64,000 nt of DNA, taken from NCBI RefSeq assembly GCF_019977655.1, contig NZ_AP024849.1, forward strand, positions 74,501 to 138,500, in the 5' to 3' direction. The first letter of the stretch is position 1; every line of letters begins with the position of its first letter. Both the position numbers and the translations under genes were made by a program. The notes beneath the pieces are model-generated. The model saw nothing but the letters and a program-made list of their open reading frames with translations, was not told the DNA's origin and made no database searches. This DNA comes from Clostridium gelidum. Its GTDB lineage: Bacteria; Bacillota; Clostridia; Clostridiales; Clostridiaceae. Below, one piece after another: positions 20,976 through 30,243 of the stretch.

Positions 20976-21002
20976 TTGACAAACAGTAGATTAATATATA
21001 AT
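20976..21002 (+). promoter_or_regulatory. Possible promoter of the LacI-type regulator
   Basis: TTGACA (20976-20981) is followed by an AT-rich TATATAAT. TATAAT at 20997-21002 gives a short 15-bp spacer; TATATA slightly upstream is an alternative. No copy of the palindromic rbs operator was seen here, so autoregulation is not evident. Confidence 0.45.
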
Positions 21003-21064
21003 TAGATTAGAAATATTAAGAATATGCATTACATATTAATATTAAGGATTGAGGTAGCTAATAT

Positions 21065-22063
21065 ATGAAGAAGATAACAATGAAAGATATTGCAGAAAAA
21101 GTAGGAGTGTCAAAAACTACAGTATCCATGGTTATTAATAATAAGGATAGTAGTATAAGTGAAGAGACTAAAAAAAAGATATACGATATTATAGAACAAA
21201 CTGGATACATACCTAATAATATTGCTAGGGGTTTAAATACTAAAAAGTCTGGAAGCATTGCAATAATTATTCCAGATATATCAAATCCATTTTTCTCAGA
21301 GCTATCAAGAGCTGTGGAGGATATTGCAAATAAATTGGGATATAATGTAATCTTGTGTAATTCTGATAATGATGCAAATAAGGAAAAAAAATATGTAGAG
21401 CTTTTAATAAGCAAATTGATTGATGGTATAATTTTAATTCCAGGAGAAGAAAGTGAAGCTAGTGCTAACATATTAAAATTGAATGAAATACCATTTGTGT
21501 TTGTTGATAGATATATTAGAGGTTTTGAAGATTATCCAGGTGTTTACTTTGATAATAAACAAGGGATAAAATGTGGTGTAGAATACTTATATGGTAAAGG
21601 TAAGCGAAATATAGTATTTGTGTCTGGACCAAAAAAAATAAATGTAAATAAAGAAAGAATAGATGGGTATAAGGAGATTATGACTAAGTATGGAATCTAT
21701 AATAAATCATTAATTTTTGAAAGTACATTTTCTTTAGATGGTGGTATTGAAGTAACTAATCAGATAATTGATCAATGTAAATCTGTTGATGCTATTTTTT
21801 ATTCTAATGATATAATGGCTATAGGAGGGATGAAAACCCTCAAAAGAAGAGAATATAAAATTCCAGAAGATATTCTAGTAGTGGGATTTGATGGAATAAT
21901 ATTATCGAGAATGATTGAACCGGAACTTACAACAATTCAACAACCTATTTACAGTATGGGACAACAAGCCTGTGAATTAATAATAGATATTATAAAGGGA
22001 GAGCCAATAGATAATAAAAAAATATACTTTGCACCTAATATTATAGTTGGTGGAACAGCTTAG
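21065..22063 (+). CDS. rbsR: LacI-family transcriptional regulator, probable ribose repressor
   Basis: This 332-residue LacI/GalR-family repressor has an N-terminal helix-turn-helix, TMKDIAEKVGVSKTTVSMVIN (residues 5-25), a hinge including ARGLNTKKS, and a periplasmic-binding-protein-like effector domain starting at IAIIIPDISNPFF. Its position after the ribose operon, and the perfect LacI-type palindrome at the rbsK promoter, support the role of RbsR responding to ribose. The ligand is inferred, not shown. GAGGTAGCTAAT is the ribosome-binding region. Confidence 0.85.
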   Translation: MKKITMKDIAEKVGVSKTTVSMVINNKDSSISEETKKKIYDIIEQTGYIPNNIARGLNTKKSGSIAIIIPDISNPFFSELSRAVEDIANKLGYNVILCNSDNDANKEKKYVELLISKLIDGIILIPGEESEASANILKLNEIPFVFVDRYIRGFEDYPGVYFDNKQGIKCGVEYLYGKGKRNIVFVSGPKKINVNKERIDGYKEIMTKYGIYNKSLIFESTFSLDGGIEVTNQIIDQCKSVDAIFYSNDIMAIGGMKTLKRREYKIPEDILVVGFDGIILSRMIEPELTTIQQPIYSMGQQACELIIDIIKGEPIDNKKIYFAPNIIVGGTA

Positions 22064-22270
22064 TACATAAAGTGAAGCTTTATACTATATCTGAATGAGT
22101 TGTATTTATCTCCTCAAAGGGGAATTCATCTAATATTGTGCGATTATTTTAGCTCTAATCTAAAGAGATGCGAGGTTTAAACGACTAGACATAAGATGAA
22201 TGTTAAAAATAATTACGAGTATTCAATTTAATTGATTTAATGTACTTACATAGAAAGGATGATACTAATC

Positions 22271-23056
22271 ATGAAAGAGAAATTTAAAATAATAGATAGT
22301 CATGCTCATTATGATGATGATCAGTTTAATGAAGATAGGGAATACGTGTTAAAGGAAATTAGAGAAAATGGAGTTATTGGAGTATTAAACTGTGCAGCGT
22401 CATATGATAGTTTGAAAACCACAGATAAATTGACTAAAGACCATGATTTTATATTGGGAGCCCTAGGAATACATCCGGAGAATGCTAATGAAATGAAGGA
22501 AGATACCTTAGATGAGATTAAAGCGTATATTAAAGATAATGATAAAATAGTAGCAATAGGAGAGATTGGTTTAGATTATTATTGGGAGGAGAATCCACCT
22601 AAGGATGTTCAAAAAGAAGTATTTAGAAGGCAAATGAATTTGGCAAGAGAATTAAGTTTTCCAGTTGTTATTCACGATAGAGATGCACATAAGGATACAC
22701 TAGAGATAATGAATGAGTTTCCGGAGGTTACTGGTACTGTTCATTGTTTTTCAGGAAGTGTGGAATTTGCAAAGGAATGTATAGAGCTAGGATACTACAT
22801 AGGATTTACAGGTGTTGTTACTTTTAAAAATGCAAAAAAACTTGTTGAAGTAGCTAGGGAAATACCACTAGAAAGAATTCTTGTTGAAACCGATTGTCCG
22901 TATATGGCGCCAGAGCCAAATCGAGGAAAAAGGAATAAATCGGACTATATTGAATATATAATAACTAAAATTGCAGAGATAAAGGAAATTGATCCATACA
23001 AGGCAAATTTAAGCTTTAATGAGAATTTTAATAGGTTGATAAAAAAGGTAAAATAA
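22271..23056 (+). CDS. tatD: TatD-family metal-dependent hydrolase (YabD)
   Basis: This TIM-barrel metallohydrolase of about 261 residues is of the TatD DNase family. Metal ligands are visible in IIDSHAHYDDDQF at the N-terminus, AIGEIGLDYYW, PVVIHDRDA, GTVHCFSGS and LVETDCPYMAP. Family members act as 3'-5' exonucleases in DNA quality control. An ATG at 22259 is in frame, but GAAAGGATG there serves as the ribosome-binding site of the ATG at 22271. Gene order tatD-yabE-rnmV-ksgA is conserved with B. subtilis. Confidence 0.92.
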   Translation: MKEKFKIIDSHAHYDDDQFNEDREYVLKEIRENGVIGVLNCAASYDSLKTTDKLTKDHDFILGALGIHPENANEMKEDTLDEIKAYIKDNDKIVAIGEIGLDYYWEENPPKDVQKEVFRRQMNLARELSFPVVIHDRDAHKDTLEIMNEFPEVTGTVHCFSGSVEFAKECIELGYYIGFTGVVTFKNAKKLVEVAREIPLERILVETDCPYMAPEPNRGKRNKSDYIEYIITKIAEIKEIDPYKANLSFNENFNRLIKKVK

Positions 23057-23099
23057 GGTAAAATATATTTTGTACACTTAAATAATAATTGGTGTACTC

Positions 23100-23141
23100 A
23101 ATTGATAATAAATTATAAATGCATTCAATTTATCATCAATT
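23100..23141. terminator. Hairpin between tatD and yabE
   Basis: AATTGATAATAAATT and AATTTATCATCAATT form a 15-bp stem with one mismatch and a 12-nt loop. A smaller repeat, TGTACAC/GGTGTAC, lies at about 23081-23097. There is no clear U-tract, so it could instead be a regulatory leader structure. Confidence 0.4.
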
Positions 23142-23350
23142 AAGTATAAAAGTTAACAATTAAATATCATTCATTTCTAACTTTATAATGGAGTAATGTT
23201 AAAATCCGCTATCATTTTTATATTATTATATTTTTATGCACAGAGTGCATTATGACTAAGCTTCATTATTATGCAAGAGGTTATGAATTTGACAGTTTTG
23301 GATTATTAATATATAATTCAAGGAACACTCTTGCCAAAGGAGGGGAAATA

Positions 23351-24406
23351 GTGGTAGAAAAATTGGGACAATTTGTTAAAGAAAGTTTTTCTAACGGTCC
23401 GACCAAGGCAAAAATTATAATTGGAACAATTGCAATGACAGTTGTAGTTGTTACAGCAGTGACAATAATGAGCATGAGAAAAACGCTCGTATTAAGTATA
23501 GACGGTAAAGAAGAGACTTTTGTCACGTACAAGGGGACTGTTAAAGATGTGTTGCAAGAAAGAGGCGTAGAACTAGCTTCTAAAGATAAAGTGCAACCAT
23601 CATTGGAATCCAAAGTATCTGAGAAAGAAACTATTAAATTAAAGACAGCTATTCCAGTGGAAATTAAATCAAATGGGATAAAAGTACAAGTGCAAACAGC
23701 AGAAGATACTATTGAGAATATGCTAGTTGCAGAAGAAACTACATTAAAAGAACAAGGCATTGAATTTAACAAAGATGTAGATGAAGTATTACCTTCATTA
23801 GATTCTAAAATAGAGGGTGGCGTAAGTGTACAACTTGTTAAAGTAGAAACAAAAGACCTTGTTGAGAAACAAGCAATTAATTTCGATACAATAGTTGAAA
23901 AAGATGCAAATTTAGATATTAGTGTTCAAAAGGTTAAGAGTGAAGGAAATAATGGCGAGAAGGAAATTACCTATCAAATAATATATAAAGATGGAGTAGA
24001 GGTTTCTCGTAATGTAAGGAGCACTAAAACTATTTTAGAACCACAAAATGAAATAGTGGTAAAAGGAACTGGGCAAGTGTACGCAAGTAGAGGCGGAGAT
24101 ACCATAAATTATAAAAAGAAGCTTAATTGTACAGCAACAGCTTACAGTAATCATTCAAATACTGCTACAGGAAGAACACCTGTTAGAAATAAAGGCGGTT
24201 TGAGTACAATTGCGGTTGACCCATCTGTAATTCCATTAGGAAGTAAAGTTTATGTAGATGGATATGGATATGCAATTGCAGCTGACACAGGTGGTGCTAT
24301 AAGGGGTGACAAGGTTGATATATACCTTAATTCATCAAGCGAATGTAATGAGTGGGGTAGAAGATCCGTTAATGTATTACTAGTTGCTAATCCAGGAGAA
24401 TGGTAG
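23351..24406 (+). CDS. yabE: G5 and 3D domain cell-wall protein (YabE-like)
   Basis: This protein of about 351 residues has one N-terminal membrane segment (about residues 20-40), DUF348 ubiquitin-like repeats (LVLSIDGKEETFVTYKGTVKDVL and a second near residue 105), a G5 domain and a C-terminal 3D domain. The 3D motif lies in IAADTGGAIRGDKVDIY with the three conserved aspartates. Such proteins resemble resuscitation-promoting factors and are thought to act on peptidoglycan. The frame is open from an ATG at 23252. I prefer the GTG at 23351 because AAAGGAGGGG sits just upstream. A terminator follows. Confidence 0.88.
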   Translation: MVEKLGQFVKESFSNGPTKAKIIIGTIAMTVVVVTAVTIMSMRKTLVLSIDGKEETFVTYKGTVKDVLQERGVELASKDKVQPSLESKVSEKETIKLKTAIPVEIKSNGIKVQVQTAEDTIENMLVAEETTLKEQGIEFNKDVDEVLPSLDSKIEGGVSVQLVKVETKDLVEKQAINFDTIVEKDANLDISVQKVKSEGNNGEKEITYQIIYKDGVEVSRNVRSTKTILEPQNEIVVKGTGQVYASRGGDTINYKKKLNCTATAYSNHSNTATGRTPVRNKGGLSTIAVDPSVIPLGSKVYVDGYGYAIAADTGGAIRGDKVDIYLNSSSECNEWGRRSVNVLLVANPGEW

Positions 24407-24416
24407 ATTATCTTAG

Positions 24417-24447
24417 GAGATAACATTTGTTATCTCTATTTTTTTTC
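24417..24447 (+). terminator. Rho-independent terminator of yabE
   Basis: GAGATAAC-ATTT-GTTATCTC forms an 8-bp stem with a tetraloop, followed by a T-run of about ten bases. Confidence 0.9.
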
Positions 24448-24546
24448 TTTAAATTATAGGGATTTTGCCTTTTTTTTAGAAAAGAGATAAAATAAGTGAT
24501 ATCTAATGATTAATAATGAATAATTAATGAAAGGAAGTATAATATA

Positions 24547-25104
24547 TTGATAAAAGAAGTAATCGTTGTTGAAGGTAGAGACGATGTTGATGCTGTAAAG
24601 AAGGCAATAGATGCAGAAATAATATCTGTTGGAGGATTTGGAATAAATGCAAAGGTAATTTCAAGAATACAAGAAGCTCAAAAAAGAAAAGGAGTAATTG
24701 TTTTGACTGATCCAGATTTTGCGGGAGAGAAGATAAGAAGAATAATATCTAAGAGAGTTAAGGGGATAAAGCATGCATATATTGCAAAAGAAGATGGACT
24801 TAAAAATGGAGACATCGGAGTTGAAAATGCTTGTCCAGAGGTTATTTTAAAAGCGCTTGAAATGGCTAAGATAACACAGGTAGAAAAGCAAGAATTTTTT
24901 ACTATACAAGATATGTTCTATTTTAAGCTTACGGGAGATGACACATCAAAGATTAGAAGACGTATGCTCGGTAAAATATTGGGCATAGGATATGGTAATG
25001 CAACTCAAATGATTTCGAGATTAAATAATTATGGAATAACAAAGGAAGAATTTGCGAGTGCTATAAAAGAAATAGAAAAACAATTGGAAGTGGGTAAGAA
25101 GTAA
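24547..25104 (+). CDS. rnmV: Ribonuclease M5
   Basis: This 185-residue Toprim-domain endoribonuclease completes 5S rRNA maturation. The Toprim motifs are VVEGRDDVDAVKK (catalytic Glu) and VLTDPDFAGEKIRR (DxD). The C-terminal half supports 5S rRNA and L18 recognition. The start is a TTG preceded by GAAAGGAAG. rsmA begins directly after the stop, so the two are co-transcribed as in B. subtilis. Confidence 0.94.
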   Translation: MIKEVIVVEGRDDVDAVKKAIDAEIISVGGFGINAKVISRIQEAQKRKGVIVLTDPDFAGEKIRRIISKRVKGIKHAYIAKEDGLKNGDIGVENACPEVILKALEMAKITQVEKQEFFTIQDMFYFKLTGDDTSKIRRRMLGKILGIGYGNATQMISRLNNYGITKEEFASAIKEIEKQLEVGKK

Positions 25105-25956
25105 ATGGATTTAAAGAATATAAAAACTCAAGAACTAGTTAACAAGTATAATTTTAAATTTACAAAAAGTCTTGGTCAAAATTTTTTAGTTGATGATTCA
25201 GTACTTGATGACATAATAGATGGAGCAGAAGTAAATAATGAAGATTTTATTATAGAAATTGGTCCGGGAGTAGGAACATTAACTGCTCAGCTTTTAATGA
25301 AAGCAAAAAAAGTAACTGCAATAGAACTTGATAGTGACTTAATTCCTATTCTGGAAAAGGAATTAGGGGATCATGAGAATTTCAATTTAATACATAAAGA
25401 TGCACTTAAAGTAGATTTTAATGAACTTATTGGCGAAGAAAAAAATGTTAAGCTTGTAGCTAATCTTCCATATTACGTTACAACACCTATAATTCTTAAG
25501 CTTTTGAAGGATGGATATAAATTTAAGTCTTTAACTATCATGATACAAAAGGAAGTTGCAGAAAGAATTAATTCAGAACCAAATTGCAAGGAATATGGAG
25601 CAATATCTGTTTTAGTACAGTATTATTGTAATACTAGCATAATAAGAAGAGTAGCACCAACATCATTTATTCCAAGACCAAAGGTTGAATCTATAGTAAT
25701 AAAATTAGATAGATTAGATAAGCCAAGAGTTGAAACTAAGGATGTAAAGTTTATGTTTGAATTAGTAAGGGCTGGATTTAATATGAGAAGAAAGACCTTA
25801 TGGAATGCTACAAAGGCACTTAATGTAAGTAAGGAAAAATCAGAAGAAGCATTTAAAAAATCGGGAATAGACCCTAAGAGAAGAGCAGAAACTCTATCAG
25901 TACAAGAATTTGCAACGTTAGCAGATTGCATATATGATGTGAAAAACAACGATTAA
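25105..25956 (+). CDS. rsmA: 16S rRNA (A1518/A1519) dimethyltransferase
   Basis: This 283-residue KsgA-type methyltransferase dimethylates two adjacent adenines near the 3' end of 16S rRNA. Seen: [16 protein letters not shown] at the N-terminus, the SAM-binding [10 protein letters not shown], and the catalytic [11 protein letters not shown] (motif IV). The ATG abuts the rnmV stop codon, and the ribosome-binding site lies inside rnmV. In several relatives yabG follows this gene; here it does not. Confidence 0.96.
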   Translation: MDLKNIKTQELVNKYNFKFTKSLGQNFLVDDSVLDDIIDGAEVNNEDFIIEIGPGVGTLTAQLLMKAKKVTAIELDSDLIPILEKELGDHENFNLIHKDALKVDFNELIGEEKNVKLVANLPYYVTTPIILKLLKDGYKFKSLTIMIQKEVAERINSEPNCKEYGAISVLVQYYCNTSIIRRVAPTSFIPRPKVESIVIKLDRLDKPRVETKDVKFMFELVRAGFNMRRKTLWNATKALNVSKEKSEEAFKKSGIDPKRRAETLSVQEFATLADCIYDVKNND

Positions 25957-25999
25957 AGATATTATAGAAAAATTCTAAAAATTTAAATATATTTAAGAA

Positions 26000-26040
26000 A
26001 ATAACAGGCATTGTCTTAAAATAAGGCCTGTTATTTTTCA
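26000..26040 (+). terminator. Terminator after rsmA
   Basis: AATAACAGGC and GCCTGTTATT form a 10-bp stem followed by TTTCA. Confidence 0.8.
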
Positions 26041-26117
26041 TGTGCTTTAATTGAATCATAATAGTAATTCTTATGCATATAATATATTGAATAAATATAT
26101 GTGGAGGGAATATAGGG

Positions 26118-27884
26118 TTGGCACATAATAAATTATATAGAAATTTTATAATATTACAGGAAGATGAAAGAGGGTATTCTCATTCTAACGATAAAGCTTT
26201 ATCTGGATATGCTAAGGTTGAGGCAAAAGGTGACAAATGTAAGGTATCATTTTATGCCCAAAATCTTAAACAAGAAGATAACTATTCCATGGTACTTATT
26301 TGTTGTAAAAGGGACTTAAAACAATTAATTGATTTAGGACCTCTAGCAATAAATGGAGTTGGAAAAGGGGATACCAGCAAAGAATACTATGTCAATAACA
26401 TAGCTGGCATTGGAATGTCTTATGAAAAAATATCTGGAGCCGCAATTTGTAAGGTGAAGGATAATGAAACTGAGTTTATAATGCATGGTTTTATGAATGG
26501 AGAAGATTCTACGGATAACTGGAGAAAATTCAAAGTTGTTAAAGTAGATTCTAAAAAGTATATTAATAAACCGGAGGACGAACCTAGGAAGCATATTGAT
26601 AAGTTTGATATAGAACCAAAAAAGAAGGAGATTCTTAGTTCAGGAATCGCAGATAAAGCTATAATATCACAGGCAAATATTGTAGAAGCTAAAATTGTAG
26701 AAGCTAGAATTGTAGAAACATCTGAATTAGAAAGTGGATTAGTTGAGCGTAAAAAAGATGAAAAGGAAAACAAAGAAGTAGGAGTCATAAATGTAGATAA
26801 TTCTAAAGTAGAAGATAAAGCACAAAATAGGATTACTAAAAATGATGAAAATATAGCTGAAGATATAAATGTTTTAGAGGAAGATAGAAATAAGTGCAAG
26901 GAAGCTAAGAAATGTGTTAAATGTGAGAAGCATGAGAATATAGAAGGAACTAAAAAATGCATTAAGCATGAGATGAATGAAAGCATAGAGGAAGTCATTA
27001 ACAAAGTAGCTAAAAAATTAGATGATTATGATGGTGTAATAGACTTAAGGATAAATAACTTACATGAAGATATTATAATTTATGGTTTTGTAAGAGATAA
27101 AAAAAATGATGACTGTAAGTGGAAAAAATTTAAAATAGAAAAGAAATGTAGAAATGATAACCAACATTTTGATAATATTCAAGGCAATTCTAGGAGGATA
27201 GAAGAAAACTTTAAGCTAGATAAATTAAATGAAACAAGTGAAAAAAATAGATTGGATAGGATAGATAGATTAGATATAGTAGATTTTGATGAATATGAAA
27301 ATGACATTCAAAAAGCAGGTTCAAATAATATTAAACAACAGCCAAGTACAGATAATATGAAACAACCAAACGTAAATAGCAATAACATACAACAACCAAA
27401 TATTAATAGCAATATGCAGCAAGTGGAGTCAGGTAATATTCAACAAGCAACTTCAAATGAAAGTTTTAAAATGAATGGAGAAGTGGGTCAGTATTTTGAA
27501 AAACTTGCAGAAGATTTTGAACCATATAAAGGAAGCTTAACTGATATAAATTATTGCAAATTATATAAAATAAATGTAAAGAGCATAGAAGATTTGTGTG
27601 ATGAATCAAATTATAATAAATATACATTGGCATATTATCCAATGCTAAATTATTATCCTTACATTAGTAAATCAGGTAATTTTTTATTAGGGTATAAATG
27701 CAATACAAATGGAGAAATAAAATATATTGTATATGGAATTCCAGGAGGTAAGGAAAAAAATGATCAACCATATGGAGGTAGAACAGGATTTGTAACATGG
27801 ACTAGTGATGATGAAAATGATATAGGGTATTGGCTAATGTTCTATGATTTCAATAATTCTTCAATTGTAATCCCAACAAAATAG
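26118..27884 (+). CDS. Unrecognised 588-residue protein with repeated modules and a Q/N-rich linker
   Basis: I do not recognise this protein. It has no signal peptide or membrane segment. The N-terminal part (about residues 1-150) ends in EFIMHGFMNG...NWRKFKVVK. A second module near residues 295-345 ends in IIIYGFVRDK...CKWKKFKIEK, so this element appears to be repeated. Between them is a very charged linker with NIVEAKIVEARIVET repeats and cysteine-containing KCVKCEKHENIEGTKKC. A Q/N-rich tract (about residues 395-450) precedes a C-terminal Tyr- and Trp-rich domain ending in GYWLMFYDFNNSSIVIP, perhaps a third related module. The start is a TTG preceded by GGAGGGAATATAGGG. A CATATAATA about 35 bp upstream resembles a mother-cell sporulation sigma -10 element, which hints at a spore role. 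That is inference. Confidence 0.75.
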   Translation: MAHNKLYRNFIILQEDERGYSHSNDKALSGYAKVEAKGDKCKVSFYAQNLKQEDNYSMVLICCKRDLKQLIDLGPLAINGVGKGDTSKEYYVNNIAGIGMSYEKISGAAICKVKDNETEFIMHGFMNGEDSTDNWRKFKVVKVDSKKYINKPEDEPRKHIDKFDIEPKKKEILSSGIADKAIISQANIVEAKIVEARIVETSELESGLVERKKDEKENKEVGVINVDNSKVEDKAQNRITKNDENIAEDINVLEEDRNKCKEAKKCVKCEKHENIEGTKKCIKHEMNESIEEVINKVAKKLDDYDGVIDLRINNLHEDIIIYGFVRDKKNDDCKWKKFKIEKKCRNDNQHFDNIQGNSRRIEENFKLDKLNETSEKNRLDRIDRLDIVDFDEYENDIQKAGSNNIKQQPSTDNMKQPNVNSNNIQQPNINSNMQQVESGNIQQATSNESFKMNGEVGQYFEKLAEDFEPYKGSLTDINYCKLYKINVKSIEDLCDESNYNKYTLAYYPMLNYYPYISKSGNFLLGYKCNTNGEIKYIVYGIPGGKEKNDQPYGGRTGFVTWTSDDENDIGYWLMFYDFNNSSIVIPTK

Positions 27885-27898
27885 GGAATAAGATTGAT

Positions 27899-28465
27899 AT
27901 GAATAAAAAGCAATTAATTGTCATGTCAATATTGATATCATTAATGCTAATACTAGCCATAACGCAAGGTTTCTTTAAGGTAAATTTTGAGCAATTAGTT
28001 CTTATGGATAAGGGGATAAGTGATTTTAAGAAATATGATTTTGATGAGGATAAGTATGTTATATCGTTGCCAAGTGAATGGATTGTAGAGGAAACGGAAA
28101 GCAACGGCCAATATGTAAGTTATAAATTAAATTTCAAAGACAAAAATAATAAAATCACTGGTTTAGTGGAGGTAATAAATACTAAAGAAGATTTAGATGT
28201 ATTTGCAGAAAATGATTTGAACAATCAGTATTTGGAATACTTTAATACACAAATAATGCCTTTTAAGAATTCTAATAATGCTGGAGTGTTAGTAGAATAT
28301 GAAACAAGTGTTAAAAATGGGTATGACTTTAAAAATGAATGTTATTATTTGAATTTAGAAGATGGCAAAACAATAAAGGTATTGTTTAATATTAAGAAAA
28401 AGCAGTCTAGGGAAGATATGAATATTATTTTAAATACTATTATATCAAGTATTAAAGTAGTTTGA
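27899..28465 (+). CDS. Unrecognised exported or membrane-anchored protein (PsbP-like appearance)
   Basis: This 188-residue protein has an N-terminal hydrophobic segment (residues 6-25, LIVMSILISLMLILAITQGF) and no lipobox. The remainder is a hydrophilic domain with YVISLPSEWIVEE and ends in IILNTIISSIKVV. That start and end resemble small PsbP-like or DUF folds often found in Firmicute exported proteins, which is a weak resemblance. It follows the 588-residue gene by 14 bp and is probably co-transcribed with it. The ribosome-binding site (AGGGAATAAGATTGAT) is modest. Confidence 0.7.
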   Translation: MNKKQLIVMSILISLMLILAITQGFFKVNFEQLVLMDKGISDFKKYDFDEDKYVISLPSEWIVEETESNGQYVSYKLNFKDKNNKITGLVEVINTKEDLDVFAENDLNNQYLEYFNTQIMPFKNSNNAGVLVEYETSVKNGYDFKNECYYLNLEDGKTIKVLFNIKKKQSREDMNIILNTIISSIKVV

Positions 28466-28560
28466 AAAATAACGTAATAGGTGTAATGTTTAAACTCGTA
28501 TTGTATACCTTAAGTAAAACAAATAAAATTTGCCAAGGATAAGCATAAGTATTATAATTT

Positions 28561-28606
28561 AAGTATCAAGGAGAGGCAGAAACTAGCTTCTCCTTGATAC
28601 TTATTT
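28561..28606 (+). terminator. Terminator before lgt
   Basis: AAGTATCAAGGAGA pairs with TCTCCTTGATACTT (14 bp), followed by ATTTG. It ends the two-gene unit upstream and lies about 20 bp before lgt. Confidence 0.75.
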
Positions 28607-28624
28607 GACGTTTGGAGGGAAATA

Positions 28625-29395
28625 ATGAGAATAATATTATTTGAGATATTTGGTATACAGGTAAAGAGTTATGGATTAATGATTGCAATTGGTATAATTG
28701 TTGCAGCCACTTTATTTATAAATAAGGGAAAAAAGAAAGATTTTAATGAGGATTCATTATTAAATTTAATTATTTTTGCTATAATAGGCGGAATGCTTGG
28801 TGGAAAAGGATTATTTATAATAACTGAATTCAAGAATATTATAAAAGATCCAAGTATATTATTAAATTTTGGATATGGTTTTGTTATATATGGAGCTATA
28901 GGTGGTGGAGCCTTAGCTATGTACTTATATTGTAAAAAAAAGAAATGGAATATAATCGAAATGCTAGACATGACAGTGCCAGGCCTTGCAATAGCTCAAG
29001 GGTTTGGAAGAATTGGATGTTTCCTGGCAGGGTGCTGTTATGGGGCAGAAACTACATCAGCTATAGGAGTTGAGTTTCCTAAAAATTCTCTTGCACCAAT
29101 AGGGATACATTTATATCCAACGCAAATTTATTCTTCTGTTTTTGATTTTTTATTAGGATTTTTGCTATTATATTATAGTAAAAAGGAAAGAAAGACTGGA
29201 AAAGTGGTGGGTTTGTATTTAATAATATATAGCATAGGAAGATTTTTAGTAGAATTTTTAAGAGATGATGAAAGAGGTAGTGTTGGAATTTTTTCTACAT
29301 CACAATTTATTGCAATATTTACTTTAGCGCTGGGGATTATTATTTTCAATAATCACAAGATTTTTAAAGGAGCGAAGAAGAACATTGAAGAATAA
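28625..29395 (+). CDS. lgt: Prolipoprotein diacylglyceryl transferase
   Basis: This 256-residue polytopic membrane enzyme transfers diacylglycerol to the lipobox cysteine of prolipoproteins. The Lgt signature is in GRIGCFLAGCCYG, with the essential Arg and Asn/Gly region, plus HLYPTQIYSS and the later EFLRDDERG. About seven hydrophobic segments are visible. Clients in this window include the two binding lipoproteins, PrsA and the lipoprotein encoded next. A TTTGGAGGGAA ribosome-binding site precedes the ATG. Confidence 0.95.
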   Translation: MRIILFEIFGIQVKSYGLMIAIGIIVAATLFINKGKKKDFNEDSLLNLIIFAIIGGMLGGKGLFIITEFKNIIKDPSILLNFGYGFVIYGAIGGGALAMYLYCKKKKWNIIEMLDMTVPGLAIAQGFGRIGCFLAGCCYGAETTSAIGVEFPKNSLAPIGIHLYPTQIYSSVFDFLLGFLLLYYSKKERKTGKVVGLYLIIYSIGRFLVEFLRDDERGSVGIFSTSQFIAIFTLALGIIIFNNHKIFKGAKKNIEE

Positions 29396-30224
29396 TAAAT
29401 TTTCAATTATAATATTAACTGCATTATTAACTTTAAGTATGATGCTCTCAGGCTGTACATTTATTAATAATTTAGAAGTTAAAATGAATCTTAAAAATGA
29501 ACAATTTGAGTATATAAAACAAAATAAGATAGATAAGATTGTAATACAAAATGTTAGAGACAGCGGATTTAGATTTATGGTTACTAATAGTAACGCAATA
29601 GATGATATTTATAAACTCTTGTCAGAGGGTAGTGAGGTTTCAAAAAAGAGTTCTCTTGATCCAGATTATATATTTGAGGTATGTATTGGAGATGAAGTAA
29701 AGGAAAAATATCAATATGTAGTTGGAGCAAGTGAGCGTGATACAGGTAACTTCTATAATGAATATAAAGCTTTTTCAGTTTCAAAGAATTTAGAAAATAC
29801 TATAATGCAAAATCTTTCAGTTATAAGAAAACCAAGAGATTTTCAATACATATATTATCAATCAATATTGAAGGTTATTGAACGTAAAAAGGATGTTTTA
29901 TATAATGACAATAAAGTTGGAATAGATATAGGCACAGATTCAGATTGCTTAAAATATATATTTTCTGCGGATTTAGAAGAATTTAAGAAAAATTTAAATA
30001 AGACTTTACCAAATGTTCATATGGTGAATAATAATTATGGGGATTTTGATACAGTAATTAAAGTTAAAAATAGAGGATATAATAGCACAACTTTTAAAAC
30101 ATTAATAACTGTAGAGAATAAGAAAGATAAGTCTTTTGAGAGTTATTATATAGTAGCAGAATATAACTATAAAGATTGGGACATTAAAGTAAGCGAACCA
30201 GATAAAATGCCACAAGACTGGTAG
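29385..30224 (+). CDS. Unrecognised lipoprotein
   Basis: This 279-residue predicted lipoprotein has a hydrophobic signal peptide (about residues 5-23) and lipobox MLSGC with Cys24. No family is recognised with confidence. The body is a soluble, lysine- and tyrosine-rich domain. It starts with a TTG that overlaps the end of lgt by 11 bp, with AAAGGAG 12 bp upstream, so translational coupling to its own lipidating enzyme is likely. Mrp follows 19 bp later. Confidence 0.75.
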   Translation: MKNNKFSIIILTALLTLSMMLSGCTFINNLEVKMNLKNEQFEYIKQNKIDKIVIQNVRDSGFRFMVTNSNAIDDIYKLLSEGSEVSKKSSLDPDYIFEVCIGDEVKEKYQYVVGASERDTGNFYNEYKAFSVSKNLENTIMQNLSVIRKPRDFQYIYYQSILKVIERKKDVLYNDNKVGIDIGTDSDCLKYIFSADLEEFKKNLNKTLPNVHMVNNNYGDFDTVIKVKNRGYNSTTFKTLITVENKKDKSFESYYIVAEYNYKDWDIKVSEPDKMPQDW

Positions 30225-30243
30225 CGTAAAGGGAGGATAAATA

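Noticed and set aside
22064..22258. Possible structured leader between the LacI-type regulator and tatD
   Set aside because: Only short, weak pairings were found and no known riboswitch or T-box motif is present.
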